From Isoetes taiwanensis (Eukaryota > Streptophyta > Lycopodiopsida > Isoetales > Isoetaceae), in the NCBI GenBank assembly GCA_021234155.1, contig JAJEKV010000296.1, positions 1 through 64,000 of the forward strand: a DNA stretch of 64,000 nt, written 5' to 3'. This document shows, piece by piece, positions 23,032 to 34,382 of this stretch. The notes beneath the pieces are model-generated. The model was not told where the DNA came from. It searched no databases and worked only from the letters and a program-made list of their open reading frames with translations. Positions within the stretch are counted from its first letter, which is position 1, and each line of letters opens with the position of its first letter. The position numbers and the translations under genes are program-made.

Positions 23032-23672
23032 CAATTATGATGGTGATTCTGTCGCATGGAATAAATGGCGGTGATTCTGTCCGACGGGATTTGGAGGTTA
23101 TGATTCCGTCGGAAGGTATTAAATGAAGCTGTCAGGTACGGAAAACGGGACCTCCAGAACGGATCCCGTCCCGGAGGGTTTGCAAGGGTGAAAATATTTT
23201 TACCCCGTTATTGTGATTCCATCGCAAGATATTCGCTCCCGTAGAATCACTAGGCTCGCCACCCCGTTATCCGTAACCGAGGCCCCATTTTCCGTACCTG
23301 ACAGGGTCACTTTCAGGCGATATATAATCACACCCATAATTCTCCCTTGCGATGGAATCTCCCCCGAGTTATTCCACGAGGGCGGAATCACCCCCAAGAA
23401 ATGTATTCCTGGGAAGGAATCACGAGCGACCTTGTTATTCCCCGGGCGGAATCACAACCATGTTATTCGGGCGGGATGAAATCATCGAACGTCGATTGGC
23501 GAGATGGAATCACCACTGCACGTATCCCGCCGCATTTAATCACAACATTGCTATTAGCGGATGGAATCACAACCATGCGATTCTACCCGGTGGAATCACA
23601 ACCGCGTAAATATTCTCCTCCGTGGAATCACCGCGTACTATTCCTCGGGAAGGAATCACCTGGAGACCTTTG
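23032..23672. repeat. Foldback array of GGAATCAC boxes
   Basis: On the left (23032-23115) GTGATTCYGTCG and GGAATA boxes point one way; on the right (23210-23672) about twelve GGAATCAC boxes spaced 20-40 bp point the other way, often as ATTCC...GGAATCAC mini-palindromes. TTCCGTACCTGACAG at about 23298 is the complement of CTGTCAGGTACGGAA at about 23129, so the halves can fold on each other. Related shorter copies lie at 32563-32970 and 50608-50810. Confidence 0.8.
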
Positions 23673-24263
23673 AATCTGTAATAACTGCAGGGAGGGAGGA
23701 AAAAGTGGCAGATGGTTCAATCTCAGCAGAAGTTTATGCTCGATTCCATAAAACATGGTTGAGGATGGTTTAAGCGAAGCCTACGTTACTTGAAGATCAT
23801 GAAGGAAATTAATTAAACCAATGGTGCAAAAAAACAACACTCCATTTTGTGTGTGCATGTCCATTGTTATGCTCTGCACTGCCTAGAACATTTCTGGTTG
23901 GGGATTTGAACCCCTTGCCAATATCGGCAATGCCATGGGCTGCTTCAAAGCAAGAACAAGAAATAACAAACATGCCTGTTTGAAAGCAAGAAAAAAAACA
24001 TGCCTATGTTTCAGAAGTTTCAGAAGTTTCTATGCCCCTTTTTCTATGCCCTTGTTTCAACCTTCTTAACCATTCATCGCCTCGTAGTACTAATTAGCAT
24101 GTCGGATTTATCTTGCATTCTTCAGTTCTCAAGCTTATCCACTTTCTTGCAGCTCAAAACAACGGAAAAAAAATCACATGCACTATGTGGAGCTCAATCA
24201 GGCTCCTAAAAGCTGCATTATTCATCTGAATCAAGCGGGCTTGAATGTCAAGCTAGAAAACGG
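23673..24263. other. No gene recognised
   Basis: Ordinary AT-rich sequence with short unsupported frames. Confidence 0.45.
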
Positions 24264-24635
24264 AGTTATAATCTATTCCAGCAGTGCCCAATTACCTGCA
24301 GATGGCTTTTTACGTGCATTATGGTAAGACCCTTCACGCCCATCATCTGGAGCACAAGCTTCGGCATTGCTCCTGCATCAGCAATTTGTAAGAACCCATG
24401 TCAAAACAGTACAGAGATGCACGATTCGAAACCCTTTTTGCACCGGTTTGGTTTGGCGATGAATCGGAAGAGCAGTATGATTTGGTTTGGTTTTGTTTTT
24501 GCAGCATTTCAAGCTCGATTTCATCACTGCCCTTTTTTCTGCCAGATTTAAGTAATATCCCTGCTACTTTTAAACTGCAATAACAAGCAAGAAACAGAGT
24601 CTGCCATGACTGCCCAAAAGCTCAAAAAATATGGG
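24264..24635. repeat. 370-bp direct repeat, member 2
   Basis: Near-identical partner of 22338-22707, same orientation. It stops at AAAAATATGGGAA, after which the two loci differ completely. Confidence 0.85.
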
Positions 24636-24883
24636 AATATGTAGCATAATAACAGGGGGTTTTCTTTGTGTTTTTGTACACTTTTCACTAAGGTTTTCCT
24701 ATGATTTCGTGATGTATTCAAATGGATGTACTAATGCGTACATCTAGAGTGCACCATTTCTGAGCCATTGATTTTAGCCTTTTTTTTTCTTTTTTTTTTT
24801 GATTGAAGGCTATATATATTATTTAAGTATATTTAAAGTGTACAAAAAACTTTTTTCAAGGGAAGTTTAACCCTTAAAAAGCA

Positions 24884-26536
24884 TCAGCTTATACGGGATG
24901 ACAGATTAAGATAGATATGGTAGCAGTAAAAGCAAGAAATGAAGTTCATAATGTTTTTGAGTCTTGACTCAATGGATAGATAGGAGATTATGGTTTGTGC
25001 ATTTTCTGGCCTTCCCCCTGAAGATGGAGTGAAAGACACAGTAAATACACATGCACGATCCTGCCATGGCCATGTTGTATCTGCCTTTGGCATCTTTGGC
25101 AATGCAGATAAGTTCTCTTCTGATATCATAGTTCTGGTCTGCTTGGACCCACAGTACAAATAGCATCCAAGTGTGTCGATGTAATAGCCGGTCCAAAAAA
25201 CTTGATCCACTCGTTGTTGATTTCTGCTTTGATATTCTTCCATTCAAGTCTCCTAGTCAAGATGAATAAGGTATCTGTAACAGCAAACATCATCCATTAA
25301 TATTCATAATCCAGCTAATGTCATACAATACCTGTTTTATGATCCCTTCTGGTGGGATGATTTCACAATTAAAGATAAAACTGTTTCTTCCTTTCCAGAT
25401 TCTCCATAGGAGAATGTAAATTCTCAATCGGAAGGATTGATAGGCATAAAGAAGTCTTTTGTGACTAAGGGCAACCAAGTTTTGGCCTAAGATATTGGAT
25501 GCAAAGTTCCAAAACCCATTAGACCATAGGCGGGTTCTAAATAGGTGTTCTTTCATCTTCTTTGTTAGCCAAGCATCTGTCACATAAATCCGAAGTTAGT
25601 CATAGCTAAAGCGAAATCTCTTATTAGGTTGGTAGCAAGGCCCTTATGCCAAAGTTGCCACATGAAGGCCTTGATCTTTGGGTTGATGGGGCTATTCCAC
25701 ATAAAAACCAAGTTCTTCCTTGCTGTTTCCTGGGAGACATCCCATTTTGAGTGGATTGTGACCTCCTGGTTACTCATTAAGAATTTGTAAGCGGGTTTGA
25801 TTTGTGTAGCCACTTTTACCATTGTGCTTCTATGAATGCGGAGAGTGGGACCATCTGCCCTGCAATATGATATTAGAAATGGCTTCATAGAGCAATTTGG
25901 TTTGATCATCCTCTTCTGCAAGAACAGAAGCCTGAAAGGGGATAATATCATTATCATCAAATAGGTGGCTGATGAGAGATATCCCCTTTTGTTTCCAGAG
26001 CTTAGCTTGCTCAGGGAAGTGACAGGCCAGGCATAGGTTGGGATTATCAAGGATCAAGGCTGGGTTCCAGAAAATTGATTGATCCATCGAGAGGCCATTT
26101 TCCCAGCTATACATATGTTTGACTTCTTCCCAAGCATAGATCCATTTTTTGATAATACCTGGAGTTGAAGCCGGGATGGAGAAAGGGAAGTAGATAGAAT
26201 GAGGCAACTCCATTTTGAGAATTCTCCATCCATACGGATGACATTTGCTGATATAGTGTCTGATCAGGACGGATATAGGGTGTTTAATCTTATCATAACA
26301 GGCCCTGTAGAAATATTTTGCGCCTAAGGCTAAACCGCTTTTTACGATATTAATGGTGCGCGTCGGAGACCTCCATTCTTTTTCAGTTTGCAGCATTCCT
26401 CCATTGAAATCGGATGCCAGCATCTTTTATTCTGGCCACAAGCTATGAACCTACCAATAATGCTTTGAAGCCTGTTCGTGATCTTCTTGGGGGCCAAAAT
26501 GACAGAAGATTGATAGACCTGAGAAGATGAAATCAC
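24884..26536 (-). pseudogene. LINE ORF2 C-terminal region, broken
   Basis: Frames at 26536-26342, 26423-25830, 26050-25580 and 25583-25290 form one path with shifts. NSPINPKIKAFMWQLWHKGL followed later by LRIYILLWRIWKGRNSFIF matches the zinc-binding reverse-transcriptase-associated domain and following region of plant L1 ORF2. Frames at 25247-24884 would be the very C-terminus, where an RNase H domain can occur, but I see no convincing RNase H motif. Confidence 0.65.
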
Positions 26537-26615
26537 AAAGTTTGCAATAATAGCTCTCCCATTTTTAGAAAGATATTTAGAGTTAAGAGAATCAACCTTT
26601 TATAGATTTTCTCGA

Positions 26616-27798
26616 CTATGTCGAGCCATAAATCGATGCATTGCTCCTTATGGCAAATGGGATCCCAAGAATCTTGGATTTGGTACAGGGGGAGTAATAC
26701 TTACATCCAAAGAGTTGAGCAGCTCGAGTACCTTTGTCGATCTCCCTAGAATGGATAGCAGATTTGAGAGGATTGATTTTGCCTGAAGCAGAGCCAAAAT
26801 CCTGTAGGATACTCTGGGTATTGATTATGGAATCTTGGTCCATGGAAGTTAGAATAAAAGTGTCACCGCAAAATGCCCATTTAGGATCGATCTTCTTGTG
26901 AGTACTTTCGAGGGAGCTTGAGGCCTTTAATTGAGTTGTTAATCCTGGCATCTTCAATCTGGCATGTGCAAAGCTTCCATAACTATTAAGAAAAAGAAAG
27001 GGTGCGGAGGACAACCTTGTTTTACCCCTCTTTGGATAGAGAAGAAGGGGCTGGTCTCACCATTAATTAGAACAGCAGATCTGGAGTTGCTGAGAATGGC
27101 ATTAAACATACCTATACTTTCCTCATTGAAGCCAATAGCCTTGCAACATTTGTAAAGAAACTTCCAGCTGACTGTGTCAAAAGCTTTAGTGATGTCCAAA
27201 CTTAAGAAGGGCTCTGTCTTGATTGGAGTCTTTAGCCCATTGCAAACCTGGAATAGAGCCACCACATTGTCTAAGATGAATCTGTCTTTTAAATATGCAG
27301 ACTGGGTGCTGCTAATAACTGAGTCCAAAATCTTTTTGAGTCTGGCAGCTATGGCACCTGCAATTATCTTGTAGACAACATTAGTTAAAGAAATAGGTCT
27401 ATAGTCGGCAAAAGAGGTAGGAGAGTCGATTTTGGGAATAAGAGTAATAAGACTGGTATTAATCCGAGCATCCAAACGTTTACAGACCCTGAACTCATTA
27501 GCCAAGTTGGTAATTCCCATACCGAGAATAGGCCAGGTTTTTTTAAAGAAAATTTTGGTAGACCATCCGGACACGGGGTCTTACCATTATCCATATTCAT
27601 AATAACTTCCTTGAGCTCAATTTCAGAGAATGGTGAGGAAATTAACTCATTCTGATTGTCGGTTACCTTATTCCCTATTTTGATAAAAGTATCCATCATA
27701 TCTTCGGGAAAGTCAGAATTAGTACCCATAATGTTCGTGAAATGCTCAACCGCAGCTATTTTAAGCTCAATGTCCTCAGAGATAAGGTTGTCCCCCAC
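26616..27798 (-). pseudogene. LINE reverse transcriptase, broken, altered active site
   Basis: Frames 27798-27385, 27574-26954 and 27014-26616 cover the reverse transcriptase. Visible motifs in order: LITLIPK and ADYRPISL (thumb/finger), QSAYLKDRFI, SLDITKAFDTVSW (first catalytic Asp), GVKQGCP, and the site where plant L1 has FADD. Here that site reads FCGDTFIL, so the first aspartate of the pair is glycine. With frame changes at about 27560 and 27000 the enzyme is dead as read. Confidence 0.85.
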
Positions 27799-28293
27799 CC
27801 TGATATCATGGATCTGGTTCCTTTTGATCCTAGTCTTGGCTTTGACAAAAAAGTATTTTGAATTACACCTCTCATCCTCTTTGAGCTCCTTGATCTTTGC
27901 TTTGGTTTTCCATCCTTTAGCAATTTCCAGCTCTTCTTTTTCTATCTGGATCTTAATATCATTCTGCTGATCAGCTGGAGAGATGATAAGCCTTTGTCTA
28001 AGGTTGGCTAGATTGGCTTGCTTATTGTGATGGATCTCTTACCCCACTCTTTCAGCCAGACTTTTTTTTATATGCTTAGCATTAATCCACCACCACATCC
28101 ACCCCCGTTAGCATCGGGGGTAGGATGACAGAGTTATAGATATCTTGGAACTTTGGCAAAAGTCATTGTGATCGAGAAGGTGACATTCAAATTTTAAAAA
28201 GGATTTTCTCTTTTTGATCTGCCCCACTTAAAAATAATTAATTGAGGGTAGTGGTCGAAAAGAGTATAGCCGACTAAATTCTCCACCACATTA

Positions 28294-28953
28294 CTAAAGG
28301 TCCAAAATTTTCGCTAAGGTAGAATCTATCATGAAGAGGCAAACAAATAGGATCGCCCTATGGTCCTGACCACCAAATTTGAAAGCATTAGGCTTGGTCC
28401 TAGCTAGCCTTAAATTATGATTATAGAGAAGACCCACCCAAGCATTCATCTCATAAGGAATAAGGGGCCTGAAATTTCTATTTTTCATAAAGCGTCCGGT
28501 TACCATATTGAAATCACCTCCAATGATCATATCATCCACATCTAAATTTGCTAAGCTGGAATTAATCTTATTCCAGACTATAATTATATCAGAAGGATTA
28601 TGGTAAGAGTAGACATTAACTAGGGCAACATTACCTGAACCGATTTTGCATACCAGAATCTGCCACCTACCATTATTATCATTGATCATGTGATGAATGT
28701 GCAGATCAATTCTCTGATTCCAAGCTATAGCAATGCCTGCAGAAGAGTCATTAGCACTTATAGACCATGTTTGAAAATTAGGAGGGAGAGCCCTTGAAAT
28801 GATAGTATTATGGTTAAGATCATGGATCTTATGCTCCTGGATGAATAAGATATCAGGGTTGAGGGAGGAGAGGCAGACTTTTAAACGTTCCCATTTAATA
28901 ATATTGTTAATACCTTGGAGATTCCAGGTGATAATTCTAAGGGAATTAAACAT
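28294..28953 (-). pseudogene. LINE APE-like endonuclease domain
   Basis: A 219-codon frame beginning MFNSLRIITWNLQGINN. Motifs of the endonuclease/exonuclease/phosphatase fold are present: WNLQG with the metal-binding Asn, IQEHK with the Glu, and GGDFN with Asp and Asn. The final SDH motif is disrupted near GGQDHRAIL, after which the frame is lost. In L1 this domain nicks target DNA to prime reverse transcription. Confidence 0.85.
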
Positions 28954-29652
28954 TAATATTTGTAAAAGCCTTTGGCCATTCTAGATTGAATGGCTGAATT
29001 CCTGGGACTTACTCTAAGAGGTCCAACATATGATTTTTTTTGTCCTCTTCCTCTTTTCTTAGTTATCTGGTTCCATCCTTCATCATCACAAGAGTGAAGA
29101 AAGTCATTCTCGGAGCTATTACTTTCAGTGTCAGCCTCGGGGTGATCTACTTCTTTAAGGGGGAAAGAGAGAGTAACAAACCCATTGTTCAATTTGACAG
29201 CCATATTAGTATTTTTGAAGATAAAGTTCCAGTTACTGTCAAAATACGGATCATTCAGATTATAATTGGAAGGGAACTCAGTCTTGGCATTGGGGATAGT
29301 ATCAATGGTTTTGCTGCCATTTTGCACCTCCTCCTCAAAGATCTTCTTTTTCGGACGCCACTCTTGTCTGATGATGAGAGGGGGCTTGAAATTCGGGGGA
29401 TTATCCGGAGGAGCTTTCTTAACAGGAATATCAATAACCGGGAGCTTAGAATAAACTATGTCTAAGTCCGTGGTTCTGCCCTCAGAAATTTTGATCTTAA
29501 CCTTCCTCAGCCATCCCGAGTTTATTTTCTTGGAAATACAAACGGAAGGGAAGTTAGTTTGAGGAATATTGATAGAAATAATGTCTCCGAGGTTCCCTGC
29601 GATAACCTTAAGATGGGAAAGAGTCCACAGAGCAGGGGGTAAATTGGGGAAA
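28953..29652 (-). pseudogene. LINE ORF1 C-terminal part
   Basis: On the minus strand, PALWTLSHLKVIAGNLGD and CISKKINSGWLRKVKIKI correspond to the nucleic-acid-binding ORF1 (DUF4283-like) of plant L1 elements. They are followed by a charged linker (EVDHPEADTESNSSEN) and GWNQITKKRGRGQ, ending just at the ORF2 start. The N-terminal half is missing. Confidence 0.55.
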
Positions 29653-29731
29653 GTAATTTAATTTAATTTATTGACCAAGCCATTTAGGCCCCCAGGCCTC
29701 TATGGCAAAAGAATACAGATCTATTTGGCAC

Positions 29732-30715
29732 TTAGTATAGAACGCCATCAATGTCAAAATTACTCATAAGAGTGAAAAGTTCACTTATCTCTTCTCTCTC
29801 TTTAAAAATATCTCTAAAATATGAATATAAGGTATGCGTGGGTACAACATCAAAGAGTTCACCAAGTGTCGATGTTGTAATATCATACTGGCGCCTGACT
29901 TGTTCATATGCTGAGCATTTCAGGAATGCGTGCTCTTCATCTTCAATTGCTGGATCTAAACAACTCGGACAGAACCGCTCATTGCGAGGTGTATTATTCC
30001 ACCTTCCAGTCTCAATACGCAAGTGATGAGACGACAATCTGATTTGAGAGATAAGCATACGTTTTCTTCTGCTAATACGTGAGAGTAGATAAGGCTGCTC
30101 TTTATACTCCGATAGATCATTTATATCAGCAAGGTAAAACTTGGTTTTCACATCAGATTCATCACTTACTTGCCACAATTTGCGAATCGCTCGTGCAGCC
30201 ACATAATCATGTATTTCTTCAAATTTTTGGGATACTGGCCAATCATCATCATCCAGCCATTTTCTTGCCCATCTCTTAACATCAGCATACCACCCTTTTG
30301 TGCTATGCACAAGGGCCTGATATGGTAACCGATCTGTGCCCATGGCTTGGACTCGATTCACATATGAGATGGTTCTGCATAACTCCTCTACTTCAAGAGG
30401 TAATAACCCTGTTTCAGCCAGCAGCATACAGTATGGAGTTTGCACCTTAACTCCCAATTCAGCTATTAAAAATCTTTTTTGTACCTTCTCTATGTCTCTC
30501 CATCCCTTTAAAGACAAACCTGGCCCCCAAACTGGACATCCATAAAGGACAACTGTTTTTACTTGTATCCCAAAAAGAAGTTTTCTTAATCGCCAATGCT
30601 CAAAATTGTTGACCTTACACTGATACATCATACTATAAAATGCCCTGAGACCACCCGATACACGCTTTTGGGCTGCCAATGTCCACTTATAATTATTCGT
30701 CACTTCTACTCCCAA
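29732..30715 (-). pseudogene. LINE ORF2 C-terminal half
   Basis: An open 327-codon frame. It contains TVVLYGCPVWG, the usual post-RT block, HLRIETGRWNNTPRNERFCP, and a C-x2-C-x8-H-x4-C cluster (CPSCLDPAIEDEEHAFLKC), as in the C-terminus of many non-LTR elements. The frame is intact but its RT part is cut, so it is listed as a remnant. Confidence 0.75.
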
Positions 30716-30729
30716 ATATTTATACTTCG

Positions 30730-30995
30730 TTACTTGTTCCAGAGTGGAACACCACCTGCATATAAGATTGTGTTATCCCTGCCTCCTAGCACCATTATCT
30801 TTGACTTTTCAGGATTGATCTTCATGCTATTTTGTTCACAAAAGGCACACAACACATCAAGATGACGTTGTAACCCAGCTGCATTTCTTGAAACTAATAC
30901 AATGTCATCAGCAAAAATCAAGAGCAGTAGATATATAATCCATGTAGCAGTAGATATATAATCACTATTTCCCGGAGTAAAAGCAGGGCTCCATC
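30730..30995 (-). pseudogene. LINE reverse transcriptase end, with small tandem insertion
   Basis: Reads LIFADDIVLVSRNAAGLQRH then KINPEKSKIMVLGG, the catalytic FADD block and following motif. Just upstream, AGCAGTAGATATATAATC occurs twice, 24 bp apart (30923-30965), so an insertion lies directly before the catalytic motif. Confidence 0.75.
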
Positions 30996-31019
30996 TCATA
31001 ATGTAAAAATCACAGTTAC

Positions 31020-31115
31020 TAATTTTGCCCTTTTTTTGTGCGTGTGGTGCATAATGGTCAACAAACAATGGCTCATAACAAAAGCCCTCTTTTTGTGTGT
31101 GTGGTGCATAATGGG
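31020..31115. repeat. Two-unit repeat, about 57-bp period
   Basis: GCCCTTTTTTTGTGCGTGTG plus GTGCATAATGG at 31026 recurs at 31083 as GCCCTCTTTTTGTGTGTGTG plus GTGCATAATGG. Confidence 0.8.
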
Positions 31116-31794
31116 CACATAAAGGGCTTGAAGGACGCATGTAGTGCAGTTTCCCCGCCGGCAACACATTTCTTATCATAACTTTTGATCTAGAGCTCTG
31201 TTTCAGATGATTTTTATTACGTTGGAAAGCTCTCTCCGAGATCTTTTTGATAGTGTACGATATGGATATGTTTGGTTAAGTTATCTATGCTAAAACAACA
31301 ATTTTTTGGCCGGGTTTGGTAGGCTTTCACATCCTACCAGCTGATTAATACAGGATTGCGCTATTGGATATTGTTTTATGGCTCATTCCGAATGAAGCTT
31401 GCAAAAAATTACCATACATTTTTAGATTTTGAGGCAGTTATTAATTGTGCTAACAAGCAGAAAAGTTTTCCACTTTGGTTTCTCACCACAAGAATCCATG
31501 GAGGCCAAAGGCTGCTGTTAAATTCCAATTGAAAAATGTTTGTATATGGGTGTTGCAAATTTTATGACTTTCAGAATAATGGGATCAATCTGCTCTATCT
31601 TTATGGTAACTTTTATTTATGTTCTATTTGTTTTATTGTGATGAAATTCAAAAGCTACAGGTGATGAAAGCCTCAAATGAATTCTAGTTTCTTTCTGGTT
31701 TGAATTCTAAAATTTTTGTCATACCAGGGGAGATGACATCCCTAAGGCCCCAAAGGGGCCAATTTTTTTTTTTTGCAACTCAAACCATTAACAT
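31116..31794. other. No gene recognised
   Basis: AT-rich; short poly(T) at about 31769-31781 with a GGCCCCAAAGGGGCC palindrome just before it, resembling the end of another minus-strand retroposon. Confidence 0.4.
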
Positions 31795-31915
31795 CCAACA
31801 TATAAAAATTAAATCTCCCAACACATAACAACCAACACATAACAACCATTGACATTAACAACCAACACATAACTACCATTGACATTAATTAACACAACCA
31901 TTGGGTCCAACACAT
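31795..31915. repeat. Short tandem repeat, about 31 bp
   Basis: AACAACCAACACATAACAAC plus CATTGACATT is repeated about two and a half times. Confidence 0.8.
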
Positions 31916-31956
31916 TTAAATTAAAATCCCCCTTAAACCCCCTTCGGTTTGGGTGA

Positions 31957-32209
31957 ATATTCACACGGGGGGTGACGTAGGGCAGCGAGAGCCCTCATAA
32001 TTGTATTTTGCACGTATGAAATCAACACCATATAGTATTCTGCTTGAAATCTTATAGTATTTTGCGAATCTTGTTATACAGTATAGCAAATTTTGTATTT
32101 GCATACCCCACAAACGAGTAACTTTACGTACGGTGTAGATTAAGGAATAAAAGGTGAATATGCCTATCCAACAGCTCTCCCTGCCCGGAGTCACCCCCCG
32201 TGTGAATAT
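31957..32209. mobile_element. MITE, 253 bp, with perfect 20-bp inverted ends
   Basis: The left end ATATTCACACGGGGGGTGAC and the right end GTCACCCCCCGTGTGAATAT are perfect complements. No coding capacity. Outside the right end the sequence rejoins a repeat also found at about 22700 (AATATGGGAAGATTCAATGC), so the element sits at or near a repeat boundary. AATAT touches both ends but is part of the palindrome, so the target duplication is ambiguous. Confidence 0.8.
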
Positions 32210-32562
32210 GGGAAGATTCAATGCTTTGATCTGCGACATGTTTTGGATTGCCGGAAAGAATTAAAACTGCTATGAAAGAGGAAAAGTTGGCAGAATAGGA
32301 TTTTGGAGGCAAAATCTGCAGCCTTGGCAAAGATTTTTCCTAAATCATAGGCCGTACGAATCCGGTGGCTATGGGCGCCCAAATGCTGTGGAAACTTCTT
32401 TGTTTAGACACACCGGTACAACCCGGGGATAATCCGCATCCACCAGCAACTCCTTACTTCCGCCATAGCCGCCGCCATAGCCGCAGCAGCTGCAAAACCT
32501 CCGGAAGAAGAACACGACGAAACAAATGTGATTTTTTACTTGGGATATTCCACGAGACGGAA

Positions 32563-32970
32563 TCAATTATGATGGTGATTCCGTCGCGTGGAATAAATGG
32601 CGATGATTCTGTCCGGCGGGATTTGGAGGTTGTGATTCCGCCGGAAGGTATTAAATGAAGCTGTCAGGTACGGAAAACGGGACCTCCAGAACGGATCCCG
32701 TTCCCGGAGGGTTTGCAAGGGTGAAAATATTTTTACCCCAGTTATTGTGATTCCATCGCAAGATATTCCCTCCTGCAGAATCACCAGGCTCGCCACCCCG
32801 TTATCCGTACCCGAGGCCACGTTTTTCGTACCTGACAGGGTCACTTTCAGGCGATATATACCTTCCGGTGGAATCACACCCGTAATTCTCCCTTGCGATG
32901 GAATCTCCCGAAGTTATTCCACGGCATAAAAATCACCCATAAATGTATTCCTCCGGAAGGAATCACAAAA
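32563..32970. repeat. Foldback GGAATCAC repeat, second copy
   Basis: Same structure as 23032-23400: GTGATTCCGTCG boxes left, GGAATCAC boxes right, and CTGTCAGGTACGGAAAACGG facing CGTACCTGACAGGGTCAC. Shorter on the right than the first copy. Confidence 0.8.
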
Positions 32971-33408
32971 AATGAATGGTGGTCTCAAAGTTATTAATGC
33001 ATTGTCAGCTGCTTTGTTTGCAGTCATATGCGCTGGGGCAATTCAGATGAAATATAGTTTCCTCAGGAAGAACACCTATGGTGGTTGAATCCATTCCAGC
33101 TCCTTCATTTATTTAAAGACCAGGTAGGCTTTTCTTCAATGTTGTGGAATTCTGAGAATGTGTTTCTGGGATTATTTAAGGTCTGTAGAGTTTGTTGCAG
33201 TATGTGCGTACTTTGTAAACTTCTGCTTTTACTTTTCTCTGGTGGGAGATCCATGTTATCAAGCAGTGTTAGCAGTTCAACATCATCATTTGCATCTAGC
33301 TTTGTGACATATACATGATCTGCTAAGCTTTTTACATATGATGAGCTAGACAAGGCTACAAACAAATTTAGAAATTATAATGTGATTGGAGAAGGCGGCT
33401 TTGGACCA
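32971..33408 (+). pseudogene. Receptor-like kinase fragment, unit 1 (transmembrane and P-loop exons)
   Basis: Plus strand. A first piece (32971-33084) reads NALSAALFAVICAGAIQMKY, a transmembrane helix followed by a basic stop-transfer stretch (KYSFLRKN). After an intron-like stretch a second piece (about 33230-33408) reads SSSVSSSTSSFASSFV, then with one frame change LFTYDELDKATNKF and VIGEGGFGP, the start of a Ser/Thr kinase domain with its glycine-rich loop. Extracellular domain and kinase catalytic core are absent. Typical of plant receptor-like kinases; no subfamily can be fixed. Confidence 0.7.
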
Positions 33409-33699
33409 TGATTGAGCATCCGCTTTTTCCCGATTTATTTTAGCAATCTTTCGTTGGTTTTGTTTCCACCTCGAGATAAAGCATTGATTTGACTCTAGAG
33501 TGTCAGCCTACTTGCATGCACTTTCGTAGGGTTTTGTTGCTCATGGCGGCGTTATGGACCCTTCAATAATAAGTCCCTTTTTAAAAACGTAACTTCAAAC
33601 ATCACAAAATTGATTAAGTGTGTTCCAAAATGACATAACTTTTAGAACCTCACAAAACCAGAAATTTATTTGCCAACCTATATGTTGCCGTTCATTAGA

Positions 33700-34100
33700 C
33701 TTTAAAATGTGATCCAACCTATATATTTCTTTGGGATAATCGGATGAAATAGAGTTTCTTGAAAAAATAGCTAGAGAGGTTGAATCCATTCCGGCTTCTT
33801 GATTCTTTTGCAATATATTTCTCAGTTGCCGCACTTTGTGAACTTTTTGTTTTACTTCTTGGGGGAGATCCATGTTATCAAGCCATTTTTACTAGTTCAA
33901 CATCATCATTTGCATCCACCTTCGTTACATGTACAACAAGCCGACACATATACAAGTTATGCTAAACTTAACCAATATGTGCAAGTGACACATATACAAG
34001 TTATGCTAAACTTTTTTATATATGTTCAACTACACAAGGCCCCCACAAACAAATTTAGATCTTATAATGGGATTGGAGAAGGCGGTTTTTGGACCATGAT
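33700..34100 (+). pseudogene. Receptor-like kinase fragment, unit 2 (more decayed)
   Basis: A diverged tandem copy of unit 1. The end of the transmembrane exon is seen in ATTCCGGC-preceding sequence at 33735-33790, and the second exon in TTCAACATCATCATTTGCAT at 33896, then NKFRSYNGIGEGG at about 34040-34090. Several stops. The same unit recurs at 51550-51935 and partly at 22100-22340. Confidence 0.6.
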
Positions 34101-34382
34101 TGAGCGTCTCACCTTTTTCTAGATTTATTTTAGCATTATTTTTTGTTGCTTCTTGAGACAAGATGAAGCATTTATTTAACTCCACAATGTTTGCCTAGCA
34201 TGCATTTGTAGGGCTTTTTGCGCATCGCGAGGTTGTGGACCATCTAATAATAATCAAAAATTAAATCATCGTGTTTTCAAAATGACATAACTTTTAGAAC
34301 CTCACAAAACCATAAGTTTATTTGTTGAAAACCCTATATCTTCTTTTTTGCTCATTAAATTATTAGATGTTCTTAAAATGAA

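Larger units (their letters stand above)
24779..29652 (-). mobile_element. L1-type LINE, 5-prime truncated, with poly(A) tail
   Basis: Read on the minus strand: the end of ORF1 (29652-28953), an APE-like endonuclease (28953-28294), reverse transcriptase (27798-26616), C-terminal region (26536-25290 and beyond), then an A-rich tail seen as T runs at 24779-24800. Gene order and tail are those of plant L1 elements. The 5-prime part of ORF1 is missing because the second LINE abuts at 29652. All frames are broken, so it is not autonomous now. No clear target-site duplication was found. Confidence 0.85.
29653..31000 (-). mobile_element. Second LINE, 5-prime truncated, of a different clade
   Basis: The minus strand carries the end of a reverse transcriptase and a 327-codon C-terminal frame, then a tail made of ATTAA-type repeats (29655-29675) instead of pure poly(A). 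Its tail abuts the first LINE inside that element's ORF1, so it probably inserted into the first LINE. It starts within the RT domain near 31000. The tail type differs from L1. Confidence 0.75.

Noticed and set aside
23032-23672. CRISPR-like array of GGAATCAC repeats
   Set aside because: Repeats are only 8 bp, spacing is irregular, orientation inverts midway, and the host is a plant.
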